A DNA stretch of 41,598 bases, taken from the NCBI GenBank assembly GCA_028284395.1, contig JANQRV010000107.1, forward strand, positions 1-41,598. Direction: 5' to 3'. Positions within the stretch are counted from its first letter, which is position 1; each line of letters begins with the position of its first letter. Origin of the DNA: Saprospiraceae bacterium (GTDB lineage Bacteria; Bacteroidota; Bacteroidia; Chitinophagales; Saprospiraceae). The notes beneath the pieces are model-generated. The model was not told the DNA's origin. It searched no databases and saw only the letters and a list, made by a program, of their open reading frames with translations. Positions 33,102 to 41,598 of the stretch are shown here, in pieces. A program made the position numbers and the translations under genes.

Positions 33102-34718
33102 CTACATCCCCGAACCCGCTATCTTCAGTATTTCCTTGTCATGGTGGTACCGAATCTCACATTTATTGTTGAAAAACATGGTGGCACCATTTTCCTGTGT
33201 ATATGGCTCCCAATCTGGTAAACCATCGTGCCCAGGATTTCCATTTCTTGCAAAATTGATCCACGACTGACTCATTTTGTCAGCAAGTAAATTCGTCTCC
33301 TCGCCTCCACCGGTCATGTTTTCACTTCGGGCAATGTTGTCAAACACAAAGGGTAGTTCCATACAATGAAAAGCCTTGTACTTCCCATTCATAACCGGAG
33401 ATTGCCAAGAAAAGAAATACATATATACGGGAGCACCACCCGATAAAGAGCTTTTTACATTGGATTGATAAACCGCACCGGGGCGAAAAATTAAGTCGAC
33501 GTCCATTAAGTCCGATGGTTTGGTATTGTTAGGATAGGCATCTTTGACAGCTTTGACATAGGTTTTCGTCTTATCTCCTCTCTGTTGTTGGATGAAACCT
33601 ACTACCTCTTCCTCTGTTGCATTTGACATGCCGGAAAAAGTGGATAACGGAAACTCGTTCTTGACCGTACCAATAAGGAGTGGAATATCCTTTGACAAAT
33701 CCAACGCATCTTTCGAAAACATTTCATAGGGTATCAAGTCGCCATCGATACTGGGAAACCAATCCAGGCCAAATCCAAATCCAGGAATCGCATCACCATC
33801 TTTCTTCATCTTGTTTTCAATGGTTTTCAAAGCCCTTCGACCAGCGTTTTGCAAAGCTTGATAGGATATTGTTTTTAGATTATCTATTTGATCTGTAGTT
33901 AGTTGTAATTCTTTTAATACCTCTTCTGTTATCTCCTGAGTTGTCTCTTTTTTTAGGGCGGCTCTTCTGAATGATCCCGATTGATTGACAGCCTTATGAA
34001 AAAGCCCCTTTGCAGATGGCATTGCCATTAGGTTATTGACCTTTGCTCCTCCTCCCGATTGTCCGAAAATCGTCACATTATCAGGGTCACCTCCAAAATT
34101 ATGGATGTTATCACGTACCCATTCCAGTGCGGTCCGAATGTCTAAAATACTATGGTTCGCAGAGTACTTATACTGCTCGCCGTATTTAGTAAGATCCAGA
34201 AAACCTAAAATATTTAACCGATGGTTAATTGACACGACGACCACATCTCCCTTTTTTGAAAGATTCTCACCGTGATACGAAGGTAATTCCTGGGAAGAAC
34301 CCGTTGTGTAGCCACCTCCGTGAATCCAAAACATTACAGGTCTTTTGATACCATCAGAAATTCCAGGTGTCCAAATATTAAGTACCAGACAATCTTCGCC
34401 TGAAGTTCCCATGTCGTGATCGAAAAAAAATTTCATTTCATCTGTTAATGGGGTTGCAGAAGTTTCTAATGGCGCCACCGGCCCCCAAGTCATGGAACTT
34501 CTTACTCCCTCCCATGGCTCGACTTTTTGTGGTGCCTCGAATCTTTCGGCAGTGGCATAAGGAATTCCTTTATAGGTATAAATTCCATTGCGGATCATTC
34601 CGCGAACCTTTCCCGATTCGGTCTCTGTAACAGCTATGTTTTCCCCCGTCAGGAGTTGACCGAATCCTTCAACCGAGAATATGACAAATACGAAAGAAAT
34701 AATGGTAAGACGTCTCAT
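33102..34718 (-). CDS. Secreted type-B carboxylesterase
   Basis: A 538-residue alpha/beta hydrolase with signal peptide (RLTIISFVFVIFSVEGFGQ). Family marks in order: GIYTYKGIPYA near residue 45, the carboxylesterase type-B signature EDCLVLNIWTP, the oxyanion segment FWIHGGGYTTGS, the nucleophile elbow GQSGGG with Ser221 (the common form is GESAGG), GTVKNEF for the acid, and the catalytic His451 in FHCMELPFVF. It should cleave carboxylic esters in the periplasm or outside the cell. The substrate is unknown. It is a single-gene unit with its own terminator, and diverges from the hybrid sensor at 35240. Confidence 0.92.
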   Translation of the reverse strand: MRRLTIISFVFVIFSVEGFGQLLTGENIAVTETESGKVRGMIRNGIYTYKGIPYATAERFEAPQKVEPWEGVRSSMTWGPVAPLETSATPLTDEMKFFFDHDMGTSGEDCLVLNIWTPGISDGIKRPVMFWIHGGGYTTGSSQELPSYHGENLSKKGDVVVVSINHRLNILGFLDLTKYGEQYKYSANHSILDIRTALEWVRDNIHNFGGDPDNVTIFGQSGGGAKVNNLMAMPSAKGLFHKAVNQSGSFRRAALKKETTQEITEEVLKELQLTTDQIDNLKTISYQALQNAGRRALKTIENKMKKDGDAIPGFGFGLDWFPSIDGDLIPYEMFSKDALDLSKDIPLLIGTVKNEFPLSTFSGMSNATEEEVVGFIQQQRGDKTKTYVKAVKDAYPNNTKPSDLMDVDLIFRPGAVYQSNVKSSLSGGAPVYMYFFSWQSPVMNGKYKAFHCMELPFVFDNIARSENMTGGGEETNLLADKMSQSWINFARNGNPGHDGLPDWEPYTQENGATMFFNNKCEIRYHHDKEILKIAGSGM

Positions 34719-35239
34719 GGTTCTAAATTTTTTTCGACTTAAATGTAGTTTTCATTGTTTGGAATCGGAAGGAAACCTGCGCCTGTCCAAAATCCTCCAA
34801 TGTACGCTCATCGCCCACAAAGGTAATATTGGATGGCAGTGTGCGGTTGAGTAAGTTACCATATTTCTCGGCAATGCGAAAAGCGATGCCAATGGCAGCG
34901 ATTTGCCCGTTACCAAGAGGGACAGCATCCACCCAGCTTTCAGTTGGTTGATCCTACCATAATTTTAGACTTGGTTTCAAAGGGCTTGTGCAGGAAAAAC
35001 GACGGTTACCGCGCATCTGATTTTAGGACCGTTTTTCATAGCTGATTTAGTTGGAGTAACTTCACTGAGAGAAGTGCTCCGCCTATTTGGCGCGAAACTT
35101 GAACGGACATGGTCAACGCCTTTGCAGGATGAACAGACTGGTTTTCCGCAACTTTCCTTAATTTTAATCCAGGAAAAACGCTTCCTACAAAAACCACTTT
35201 GCTAATTTCAGGAATGGGATCAGTATCCATTTTGATAAA
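34719..35239. other. Spacer between esterase and hybrid sensor, probable decayed coding DNA
   Basis: About 520 bases. On the minus strand two short frames have protein-like composition: 35036-35230 (MDTDPIPEISKVVFVGSVFP...) and 34723-34932 (VDAVPLGNGQIAAIGIAFRI...). Stops and frame changes separate them. No family could be named. They may be remains of one lost gene; no promoter element was recognised for either flanking gene. Confidence 0.35.
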
Positions 35240-38200
35240 ATGACGGAATCTAACACTCGTTCGATGATGAGGATGCCCAGACAAATATTCTTCTTAGGAA
35301 CTCCTGTTTTTAAGCGGATGATGGCAGTGTTGCTAATTGGTCTGTTGATCCATTTATGCTCCTTTCCTGTTGCCGCCCAATATGGCAATGCCGGTTTTGA
35401 AAAAATTCCGATCGAAGTAGACGGCATCCAGTCGGTGGGTGTGAACGCCATCATTCAGGACCATCACGGCTACCTATGGATCAATACTTTAGAAGGCTTG
35501 GCCAAGTATGACGGGTACGAATTCAAGCTCTATAAGAATATTCCCGGTGATTCTACTTCGATTTTAAGTGACGAAAGGGAACCGTTGCAATTAGATCACG
35601 ATGGAAACTTGTGGTTAGGCACCAGGATAGGCATATCCCGTTATGAACCTCATTGTGATTGCTTTGCCAATTATCCGCTGGATGCCGCTGATTTTGCGGA
35701 ACTCGAACTGGGATTGGCCAGCAACGGGGTCAGCGCCATCACCGTGGACAAAGACAACAATTTATGGGTAGGCGTTCAAGGTGGCGGACTTTTGCGCTAT
35801 GACCGGGAAAACGACGAATTCATTCGATACCTGGACGATCCTGAAGATCCAAATTCTCTGGTAAATGATATCGTGCGACATTTGTTGGCGGACCGCCAAG
35901 GCCATATTTGGATCGGCACCGGCTACGGTCATCCCGACAATGGCAAAGGTCTGGTCCGTTTTGATCCCGTAACTGGCAAGGCCACCCGTTTCAAACACGC
36001 CCCCGAAAACCCCAATAGCCTTTTGGACAATCGCATCAGTGCCCTGCTGGAAGATCGACAAGGTCGGATCTGGGTCGGCACCTATCAATGCGGGCTGCAT
36101 TATTTCGATCCGCAGGAAGAAGTATTTGTTCGAATGATGCCGGACGAATCTCAGCCCAATCGAATTCACGCTCCGGAGTTGAAGGGTAAGGTTTGGCAAA
36201 ACGATCCATTTGTCAGCATTCTTTATGAGGATCGGAATGGCGGTTTTTGGGTCGGGACGCTTGGCAAGGGCATCCACCATTTCGATGGACAAACCGGTCA
36301 ACGCACTTTCTATGCGCCCGGTACAGCCGATGATCCTTTCAAGTACTACTGGATAATACAAGAAGACCGATACGGCCAAATATGGCTGGGGACGATTTCC
36401 GGCGGACTTTACAAACAGGACCGCTTTCGCCGCAAATTCCAATTGTATCCTCAATTTAAAGGTATTCAAAGCGGTTGCGAATCCAGATCGAAACCAGGGG
36501 TTCTGTGGTTGGGCTCCCTAGGAGGAGGGTTGATTAAGTTTGATATAAATTCCGGGCAGTCTTCCCGGTTTCGATACAACATAAATAACGCTGCCAGCAT
36601 TGGGGACGATGCCGTCAATGCCTGTTATGAAGACCGGGAAGGTAATCTTTGGCTGGGGTTAGGCGTGGTTTCACAATCCAGGAATCGGGTTGAGGGAAAG
36701 GGAGGGTTGGATCGCCTGGATAAAAAGACGGGTGTTTTTCATCATTACTCCATTAAAAATGAATCCTCCGCCGAATTTAATGAAACCGTATTCAGTATTT
36801 GTGAAGATCGAAACGGATACCTGTGGTTAGGTACTGGTTTGGGTGGTCTTTTTCGGTCCGATCGCAGCAAGAGCGCGTTTAGCCGGCATCATTTGCTCAC
36901 CGATGCTGCCATTTTTTTCGTAGCGGAAGTTGGCGGCCATTTATGGGCAGCAGATCATCAGGGATCCGGAACGCTTTACCGATATGACTATGATAAGGAT
37001 CAATATTTCCCTATACTCAGGGGATTTAAGACCACCTCTATCACCGAAGATCACAATGGATGGTTGTGGATCGGCACCCGGGAAAACCAGGGGGTGATTC
37101 ACCTGAATCCCACCGACACCACCTATCAACAATACACTACGGAAGACGGCCTGCCGGGAAACGAAGGAACGTCTGTTGTAGCCGGAGACAACGGGCATTA
37201 TTGGATTGGTACCCAAAATGGCCTTTGCGTGTATGAAACAAAAACGGGGCAGTTTAAAACGTCCGGCCTGCCCAGTAATTATTTTCAAAGCTTTGGTTTC
37301 AAAACCAGAGACGGCCGCATCGTTTTTTCAGAAACCAAAGGCCTGGTGGCGTTTGCTGCCGACCAGGTGCCGGGCAATCCGTTTCCGCCCGATGTGGTCT
37401 TAAACGACCTGCAGGTATCGGGTGAGCCATTCCACGGAACAGCTGCCCTTACGGACCTCAGCTTAGACCACGATCAGAATGATTTTAACTTCGAATACAC
37501 GGGAATTCATTTGGCCGATCCTGCCCGGAATCAATACAAGTACAGATTAGACCCTTATGACCCGGATTGGATCGAAGCCGGCACGCAACGCAGCGCCCGG
37601 TATACGAATCTCGATCCCGGACCATATACCTTTCGGGTGACGGCAGCCAACAGCGACGGCATTTGGAACGAAGAGGGCATTGCCATTCCATTCTACATCC
37701 AACCGGTCTGGTGGACCACCTGGTGGGCTTACCTCCTATACCTGGTAGTTGCCGGAGGCAGCATCTACGCCGTTTACCAGTTTCAATTGTCGAAAAAATT
37801 AGCGCTGGAAGAAACCAAACGATTGCAAGAGATCGATCGGTTGAAGACCAGTATGTATACCAACATCACTCATGAATTTCGCACACCCCTGACCGTGATC
37901 CTGGGCATGACCGATGCCCTGCAAACAAACGTCCGGGAACAGCACTTTACGGGGGCCAATCAATCCCTGGAAATGATTCGCCGGAACGGGAAAAATCTAT
38001 TAAAGCTGATCAATGAAATGCTCGACCTGGCCAAACTGGAAGGGGGGCACCTGGAGTTAGATCTGATCCATTCCAATGTTATCCCGTTTGTGAAGTACCT
38101 CTGCGAGAGCTTTCAATCCCTGGCCGCAGAAAGACAAATTCAGCTGACCATTGATGCCAAAGTGAAGGAATTGGCCATGGATTTTGATGCCCAAAAATTA

Positions 38201-39400
38201 TCGGTGATCATCTCGAATTTGTTATCCAATGCTTTGAAGTTCACGGAATCGGGAGGGAAAATCGATGTGCAATTGGATCGTAAGGAAGACCAACGTCAAA
38301 CATACTTTTTTATCTCCGTTAAAGACTCGGGCCTGGGGATATCCAAGATTGAAATTAATCATATTTTCGACCGGTTTTATCAGGCGCAAGATGGCCTGAC
38401 CCGGCGCAGAGAAGGCACTGGGATCGGCCTGACCCTGACCAAAGAGTTGGTCGAAATGATGGATGGAACAATTGAAGTGGCCAGCCGCCTGGGAGAAGGC
38501 ACTGAATTCATGTTGCATCTCCCGGTTGGAAACAATGGCGCTGCGGTAGTGCCAGTGCCGTCCTCCCGCGCGGAGCTGCTTGCGACGACTGTACTTACGC
38601 CAACTGCTTCCGCCTTTAACTCTTCGGTCTTAAATCCGGATTCGCCCCTCGTCCTGATCATCGAAGACAATGCCGATGTGGCCTATTATTTGAAAACCTG
38701 CCTCGAAGAGCAATACCGGGTTCTGCATGCCGCCGATGGTCTGGTGGGTATTCAGACCGCATTCTCACAAACGCCCGATATCGTCATTTGCGACGTGATG
38801 ATGCCCGGCAAAGACGGTTACGAAGTCTGTGCCACCCTAAAGGCCGATGAGCGGACCGACCATATTCCCATCATTATGCTGACGGCTAAAGTAACGACAC
38901 AGGACCGCCTGACCGGGTTGTCCCGTGGAGCGGACGCCTACCTGGCCAAACCCTTTGAAAAAGAGGAATTGATGATCCGCCTGGATAAATTAATGGAGGT
39001 GCGTAAAACCCTGCAAAAAAAATATGGCAATGCCTTGACTACTAGTCGCCCGCAAAAAAACCGTTCGGTTGACCACACGGAAAAATTTATCGAAAAGACC
39101 GAGCAAATCATACTCAACAACCTGGAGGATGAGCATTTTTCCATTCAGGAACTGGCCCATCACTTAAATCTCAGTCGTTCGCAAGCCTATCGGAAGATCA
39201 AGGCCCTGACGGGTATGTCCACTGCCGTTTACATCCGCTTCATCCGGTTGCAAAAAGCTAAGGAACTATTGGCGGAATCGGAATTGACCATTTCGGAAAT
39301 TGCCTACCGGGTGGGATTTAAGTCGCCCGTTTACTTCTCCCAGATGTTCAAAGAGACTTTTGGTCAGAGCCCGAAGGCCACGCGCGAATCCCTCTTCTAG
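35240..39400 (+). CDS. Hybrid two-component sensor/regulator (HTCS), complete
   Basis: A 1386-residue one-piece sensory protein. The signal sequence/anchor is at about 25-47 (MMAVLLIGLLIHLCSFPVAAQ). About 670 residues of Reg_prop propeller repeats follow (GYLWINTLEGLAKYDGYEF, GHIWIGTGYG, GRIWVGTYQCGLHYFDP), then Y_Y_Y (about 745-825, ending RVTAANSDGIWNE) and one membrane helix (WWAYLLYLVVAGGSIYAVY). The HisKA box is ITHEFRTPLTVILGM with His878; HATPase boxes are NLLSNALKFTE, VKDSGLGI and GTGIGLTL. The receiver holds Asp1185 in VICDVMMPGKDGYEV. The AraC HTH is at about 1290-1386 (FSIQELAHHLNLSRSQAYRKI, ISEIAYRVGFKSPVYFSQMFKETFG). Such proteins sense sugars outside the inner membrane and regulate directly. 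A paralogue follows in tandem. Confidence 0.96.
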   Translation: MTESNTRSMMRMPRQIFFLGTPVFKRMMAVLLIGLLIHLCSFPVAAQYGNAGFEKIPIEVDGIQSVGVNAIIQDHHGYLWINTLEGLAKYDGYEFKLYKNIPGDSTSILSDEREPLQLDHDGNLWLGTRIGISRYEPHCDCFANYPLDAADFAELELGLASNGVSAITVDKDNNLWVGVQGGGLLRYDRENDEFIRYLDDPEDPNSLVNDIVRHLLADRQGHIWIGTGYGHPDNGKGLVRFDPVTGKATRFKHAPENPNSLLDNRISALLEDRQGRIWVGTYQCGLHYFDPQEEVFVRMMPDESQPNRIHAPELKGKVWQNDPFVSILYEDRNGGFWVGTLGKGIHHFDGQTGQRTFYAPGTADDPFKYYWIIQEDRYGQIWLGTISGGLYKQDRFRRKFQLYPQFKGIQSGCESRSKPGVLWLGSLGGGLIKFDINSGQSSRFRYNINNAASIGDDAVNACYEDREGNLWLGLGVVSQSRNRVEGKGGLDRLDKKTGVFHHYSIKNESSAEFNETVFSICEDRNGYLWLGTGLGGLFRSDRSKSAFSRHHLLTDAAIFFVAEVGGHLWAADHQGSGTLYRYDYDKDQYFPILRGFKTTSITEDHNGWLWIGTRENQGVIHLNPTDTTYQQYTTEDGLPGNEGTSVVAGDNGHYWIGTQNGLCVYETKTGQFKTSGLPSNYFQSFGFKTRDGRIVFSETKGLVAFAADQVPGNPFPPDVVLNDLQVSGEPFHGTAALTDLSLDHDQNDFNFEYTGIHLADPARNQYKYRLDPYDPDWIEAGTQRSARYTNLDPGPYTFRVTAANSDGIWNEEGIAIPFYIQPVWWTTWWAYLLYLVVAGGSIYAVYQFQLSKKLALEETKRLQEIDRLKTSMYTNITHEFRTPLTVILGMTDALQTNVREQHFTGANQSLEMIRRNGKNLLKLINEMLDLAKLEGGHLELDLIHSNVIPFVKYLCESFQSLAAERQIQLTIDAKVKELAMDFDAQKLSVIISNLLSNALKFTESGGKIDVQLDRKEDQRQTYFFISVKDSGLGISKIEINHIFDRFYQAQDGLTRRREGTGIGLTLTKELVEMMDGTIEVASRLGEGTEFMLHLPVGNNGAAVVPVPSSRAELLATTVLTPTASAFNSSVLNPDSPLVLIIEDNADVAYYLKTCLEEQYRVLHAADGLVGIQTAFSQTPDIVICDVMMPGKDGYEVCATLKADERTDHIPIIMLTAKVTTQDRLTGLSRGADAYLAKPFEKEELMIRLDKLMEVRKTLQKKYGNALTTSRPQKNRSVDHTEKFIEKTEQIILNNLEDEHFSIQELAHHLNLSRSQAYRKIKALTGMSTAVYIRFIRLQKAKELLAESELTISEIAYRVGFKSPVYFSQMFKETFGQSPKATRESLF

Positions 39401-39410
39401 AGCCGCTCGA

Positions 39411-39448
39411 TGCACCAATATATAAAGGGATTGCACCAATGAATAAAG
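39411..39448 (+). promoter_or_regulatory. Paired 17-bp direct repeats, AraC-type operator candidate
   Basis: TGCACCAATATATAAAG (39411-39427) and TGCACCAATGAATAAAG (39432-39448) match at 15 of 17 positions, with a 4-base gap and 21-bp period. Two 17-bp half-sites at two helical turns is the arrangement used by AraC-family dimers. The upstream gene encodes an AraC-tailed sensor, and the second repeat ends 20 bases before a -7 element. Confidence 0.6.
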
Positions 39449-39468
39449 CAGCCCCCCGAATACTGCCA

Positions 39469-39476
39469 TAGCTTTG
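39469..39476 (+). promoter_or_regulatory. -7 element (TAnnTTTG) of the second hybrid sensor
   Basis: TAGCTTTG, an exact TAnnTTTG match, 14 bases before the ATG at 39491. There is no TTG near -33; the downstream 17-bp repeat occupies that region, as at activator-dependent promoters. Confidence 0.55.
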
Positions 39477-39490
39477 GTTCAATCAATTAT

Positions 39491-41598
39491 ATGAAGTTGA
39501 ATCAAGCAAATAAATATTCGTCCATCGGCGGGGCGCCTGCCGTTCTGCAGTGGCTGCTTCTCGTGCTTCCATTTCTCATAGACGCCCAGGTTTCTTCCGT
39601 GGCTTTCGAAGAAGTACCGATAGAAATCAACGGCAGAATTGTCGGCAGAATCACCGACATCACGCAGGACAATAATGGATACATCTGGCTAACCAGCGAG
39701 CAGGGACTGATCAGGTATGATGGTTATGTGTTCAAAAATTTTCCACTCGGTCGCAGCGACTCCACCGCATTGATCACCGGCGGCAACGAATCATTGTTTA
39801 TCGATCACACCGGGGACCTTTGGACCGGTACTTCTGAGGGGGTATGTCGTTATGATACCGGCTGCGATTGTTTTGTGCACTATCGGTTTGAATCTAATGA
39901 TCTTACCCCCAAGGGGCTGCAATCGGAACCGGTGATCGCATTTGCCGAGGATGTCGATCAAAACTTATGGATGGGACAGCAGGGCGGAGGACTGTATCGA
40001 TACGAAAGGGAGCAGGACCGGTTTACCCGTTTTCTCGATGATCCGACGGACCCCAACTCCATCGTCCGGGACATCGTCCGGGTGCTTTTGGCCGACCGCA
40101 ATGGCAATATTTGGATCGGTACCGGCTTTGGACCACCCGAGTTGGGCAGCGGCCTGGTCCGTTATCACCCCCGTACCGGGAAAGTCAAACGATTTGTACA
40201 CGACCCGGCCAACCCCAATAGTCTGCTTGATAACCGGATTAGCACCCTGCTGGAAGACCGGGACGGAAAGCTGTGGGTCGGCACCTATCAATGCGGCTTG
40301 CACCTATACAATCCGGATACCGAAGACTTCAGCAGGATCACCGATAAGATGTATGCGCCCTGCACCGAAGACCCCGTCTGGGGCAACGATCCTTTTGTCC
40401 GGATTTTACACCAGGATCGCAACGGCGGCTTTTGGATCGGCACCACCGGTGTGGGCCTCAATTATTTTGACCCCATCACCGGCGAGTTGAATTTCTACGA
40501 GATTGAAAAAGCAACGAATACACCCGCTTCTCTTTGGACCATCCATGAAGACCGACAGGGCATTATTTGGCTCGGATTGCTGAACGCCGTCGGTGGCCTG
40601 CATAAAATGGATCCCCGGTCCAGGCAGTATACTTTGTACCCCGAATTCAAAGCGGTCCAGAGAAGCATGGAATCGAGAAAAGAGCCGGGCGTATTTTGGA
40701 TTTCCACCATCGAAGGGGGAATTCATCGATTGGATATAACCACGGGTGAAACCGAGCGACTTTTGCCGGATCAGAAAACAACCAGCGCAGTCTTTGAAGA
40801 CCGCAGCGGAATCCTTTGGGTAGGGCTTGGACATCTCAGTATCCTAAAGGGTCAAAAAGCCGGCTTGGCCCGCCTGGATCCCAAAGACGGCTCCGTCAAA
40901 TATTATCCCGTCAAAAGGGAAGGTGACTCCAATGATGGCAACGTGGTTTTTGTCATTCATGAAGACCAGGAGGGGTATTTATGGCTGGATTGTTTTCGGC
41001 AGGGGCTTTTCCGTTTTGACAAAGATGCAGAAACTTTTGCCGCCTATGCATTGCCCGGATCTTCCGGTTCGGGGACCAATATGTATTCAACTACTGAAGA
41101 TCCCTCACTCTGGGTCAGAGATATCGATCGGAAGATCCTCTTTAAATACGATGAGCAACAAGGCCAGTTCATGCCCTTTTTGGAAGGCTATTCCTCAACC
41201 TATGTATTAGAAGATGACAGCAGCCGCTATTGGGTTGGCACCACTGATGAGGGACTGTTGCACTACAATCCCGTCGATAGCACAATAAGACAGTATACCA
41301 CTGCCGATGGATTGCCGAACAATGCCGGGGTGCACTTCCTGCAGGACGAAACGGGCGTTTTATGGATCGCTACCCGCAGTGGGCTGGCAAAGTTAGATCC
41401 CGAAACGAAAACGATTACCAGCGATGGCATGCCTGCGGACTACTTTCATTTTAACGCCTTCAAAAGCAGAGACGGCCTGCTGTTTTTTGGTGGTAACAAA
41501 GGCCTGTATGTCATTGATCCAAAGAAATTCAACGGCAATCCTTTTCCTCCCGAAATCCTGATCAGCAGATTGCAAATATCCGGCGAACCGTATGATTT
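39491..41598 (+). CDS. Hybrid two-component sensor/regulator, 3' end cut by window edge
   Basis: The frame is open from the ATG at 39491 to the right edge, about 702 codons. A signal sequence (VLQWLLLVLPFLIDAQ) is followed by Reg_prop repeats (GYIWLTSEQGLIRYDGYVF, GNIWIGTGFG, GKLWVGTYQCGLHLYNP, GILWVGLG, GVLWIATRSGLAKLDP). The window ends at the start of the Y_Y_Y-like region (PEILISRLQISGEPYD). It is closely similar to the gene at 35240 along the whole visible length (for example NPNSLLDNRIS, WVGTYQCGLH, GNDPFV/QNDPFV), so the two arose by tandem duplication. Kinase, receiver and AraC domains are expected beyond the window. Confidence 0.93.
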   Translation, partial: MKLNQANKYSSIGGAPAVLQWLLLVLPFLIDAQVSSVAFEEVPIEINGRIVGRITDITQDNNGYIWLTSEQGLIRYDGYVFKNFPLGRSDSTALITGGNESLFIDHTGDLWTGTSEGVCRYDTGCDCFVHYRFESNDLTPKGLQSEPVIAFAEDVDQNLWMGQQGGGLYRYEREQDRFTRFLDDPTDPNSIVRDIVRVLLADRNGNIWIGTGFGPPELGSGLVRYHPRTGKVKRFVHDPANPNSLLDNRISTLLEDRDGKLWVGTYQCGLHLYNPDTEDFSRITDKMYAPCTEDPVWGNDPFVRILHQDRNGGFWIGTTGVGLNYFDPITGELNFYEIEKATNTPASLWTIHEDRQGIIWLGLLNAVGGLHKMDPRSRQYTLYPEFKAVQRSMESRKEPGVFWISTIEGGIHRLDITTGETERLLPDQKTTSAVFEDRSGILWVGLGHLSILKGQKAGLARLDPKDGSVKYYPVKREGDSNDGNVVFVIHEDQEGYLWLDCFRQGLFRFDKDAETFAAYALPGSSGSGTNMYSTTEDPSLWVRDIDRKILFKYDEQQGQFMPFLEGYSSTYVLEDDSSRYWVGTTDEGLLHYNPVDSTIRQYTTADGLPNNAGVHFLQDETGVLWIATRSGLAKLDPETKTITSDGMPADYFHFNAFKSRDGLLFFGGNKGLYVIDPKKFNGNPFPPEILISRLQISGEPYD

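Overview
The window reads as chromosomal DNA of a Bacteroidota bacterium, most likely of the Saprospiria/Lewinella type. The supporting signs are giant one-piece hybrid two-component sensors (Reg_prop, Y_Y_Y, kinase, receiver, AraC), a type IX secretion C-terminal sorting domain, a FISUMP domain, a relaxed Bacteroidota lipobox, weak Shine-Dalgarno signals and several TAnnTTTG -7 promoter elements. The genus is an inference. No rRNA, tRNA or CRISPR array was seen.

Layout. (1) 1-4073 (-): hybrid sensor cut by the left edge. (2) 4287-4929 (+): a MntA/HepT (MNT-HEPN) toxin-antitoxin pair with its own terminator. (3) 4949-8098 (-): a plasmid- or phage-like replication module made of an HTH protein, a small protein, a replisome-organiser-like protein, a small protein and a DnaB helicase, with no integrase or capsid genes in view. 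(4) 8662-11738: a membrane-spanning HTH/FISUMP protein, divergent from an ECF sigma factor with a translationally coupled small protein. (5) 11926-14396: two exported or unknown proteins, one with a beta-gamma-crystallin-like Greek key. (6) 14558-25517: the most striking part. A LytS/LytTR-type two-component system precedes four envelope or secreted proteins: a Vps62-like protein with a crystallin tail, a small outer-membrane barrel, a lipoprotein that reads as a cholesterol-dependent-cytolysin-like (CDC) pore former carrying a jacalin-like lectin domain where domain 4 normally sits, and a toroid-fold protein with FG-GAP repeats and a type IX sorting tail. This block lies between an intact RteC-like(?) gene (24603-25517) and a decayed copy of that gene's 3' end (14558-14779). 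The two are in direct orientation about 10.04 kb apart and share an exact 39-bp stretch, the geometry left by integration into a gene's 3' end.

(7) 26207-32348: two large convergent SIR2-domain proteins. One is 983 aa with an unassigned C-terminal two thirds; the other is a SIR2 followed by about three GAF-like domains. Between them lie an imperfect 23-bp inverted repeat and the stump of a serine recombinase. This looks like a small defence-type island. (8) 32687-34718: a small orphan ORF and a secreted type-B carboxylesterase with a clear terminator. (9) 35240-41598: two tandem paralogous hybrid sensors, the second cut by the right edge. Between them a pair of 17-bp direct repeats at 21-bp period stands upstream of a TAnnTTTG element, which looks like an AraC-type operator and promoter.

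How the parts may work together (inference): the sensors at both ends probably control carbohydrate-use or surface loci outside the window. The LytS/LytTR pair probably controls the secreted cytolysin cluster next to it. The SIR2 proteins and MntA/HepT are conflict or defence genes carried on accessory DNA.
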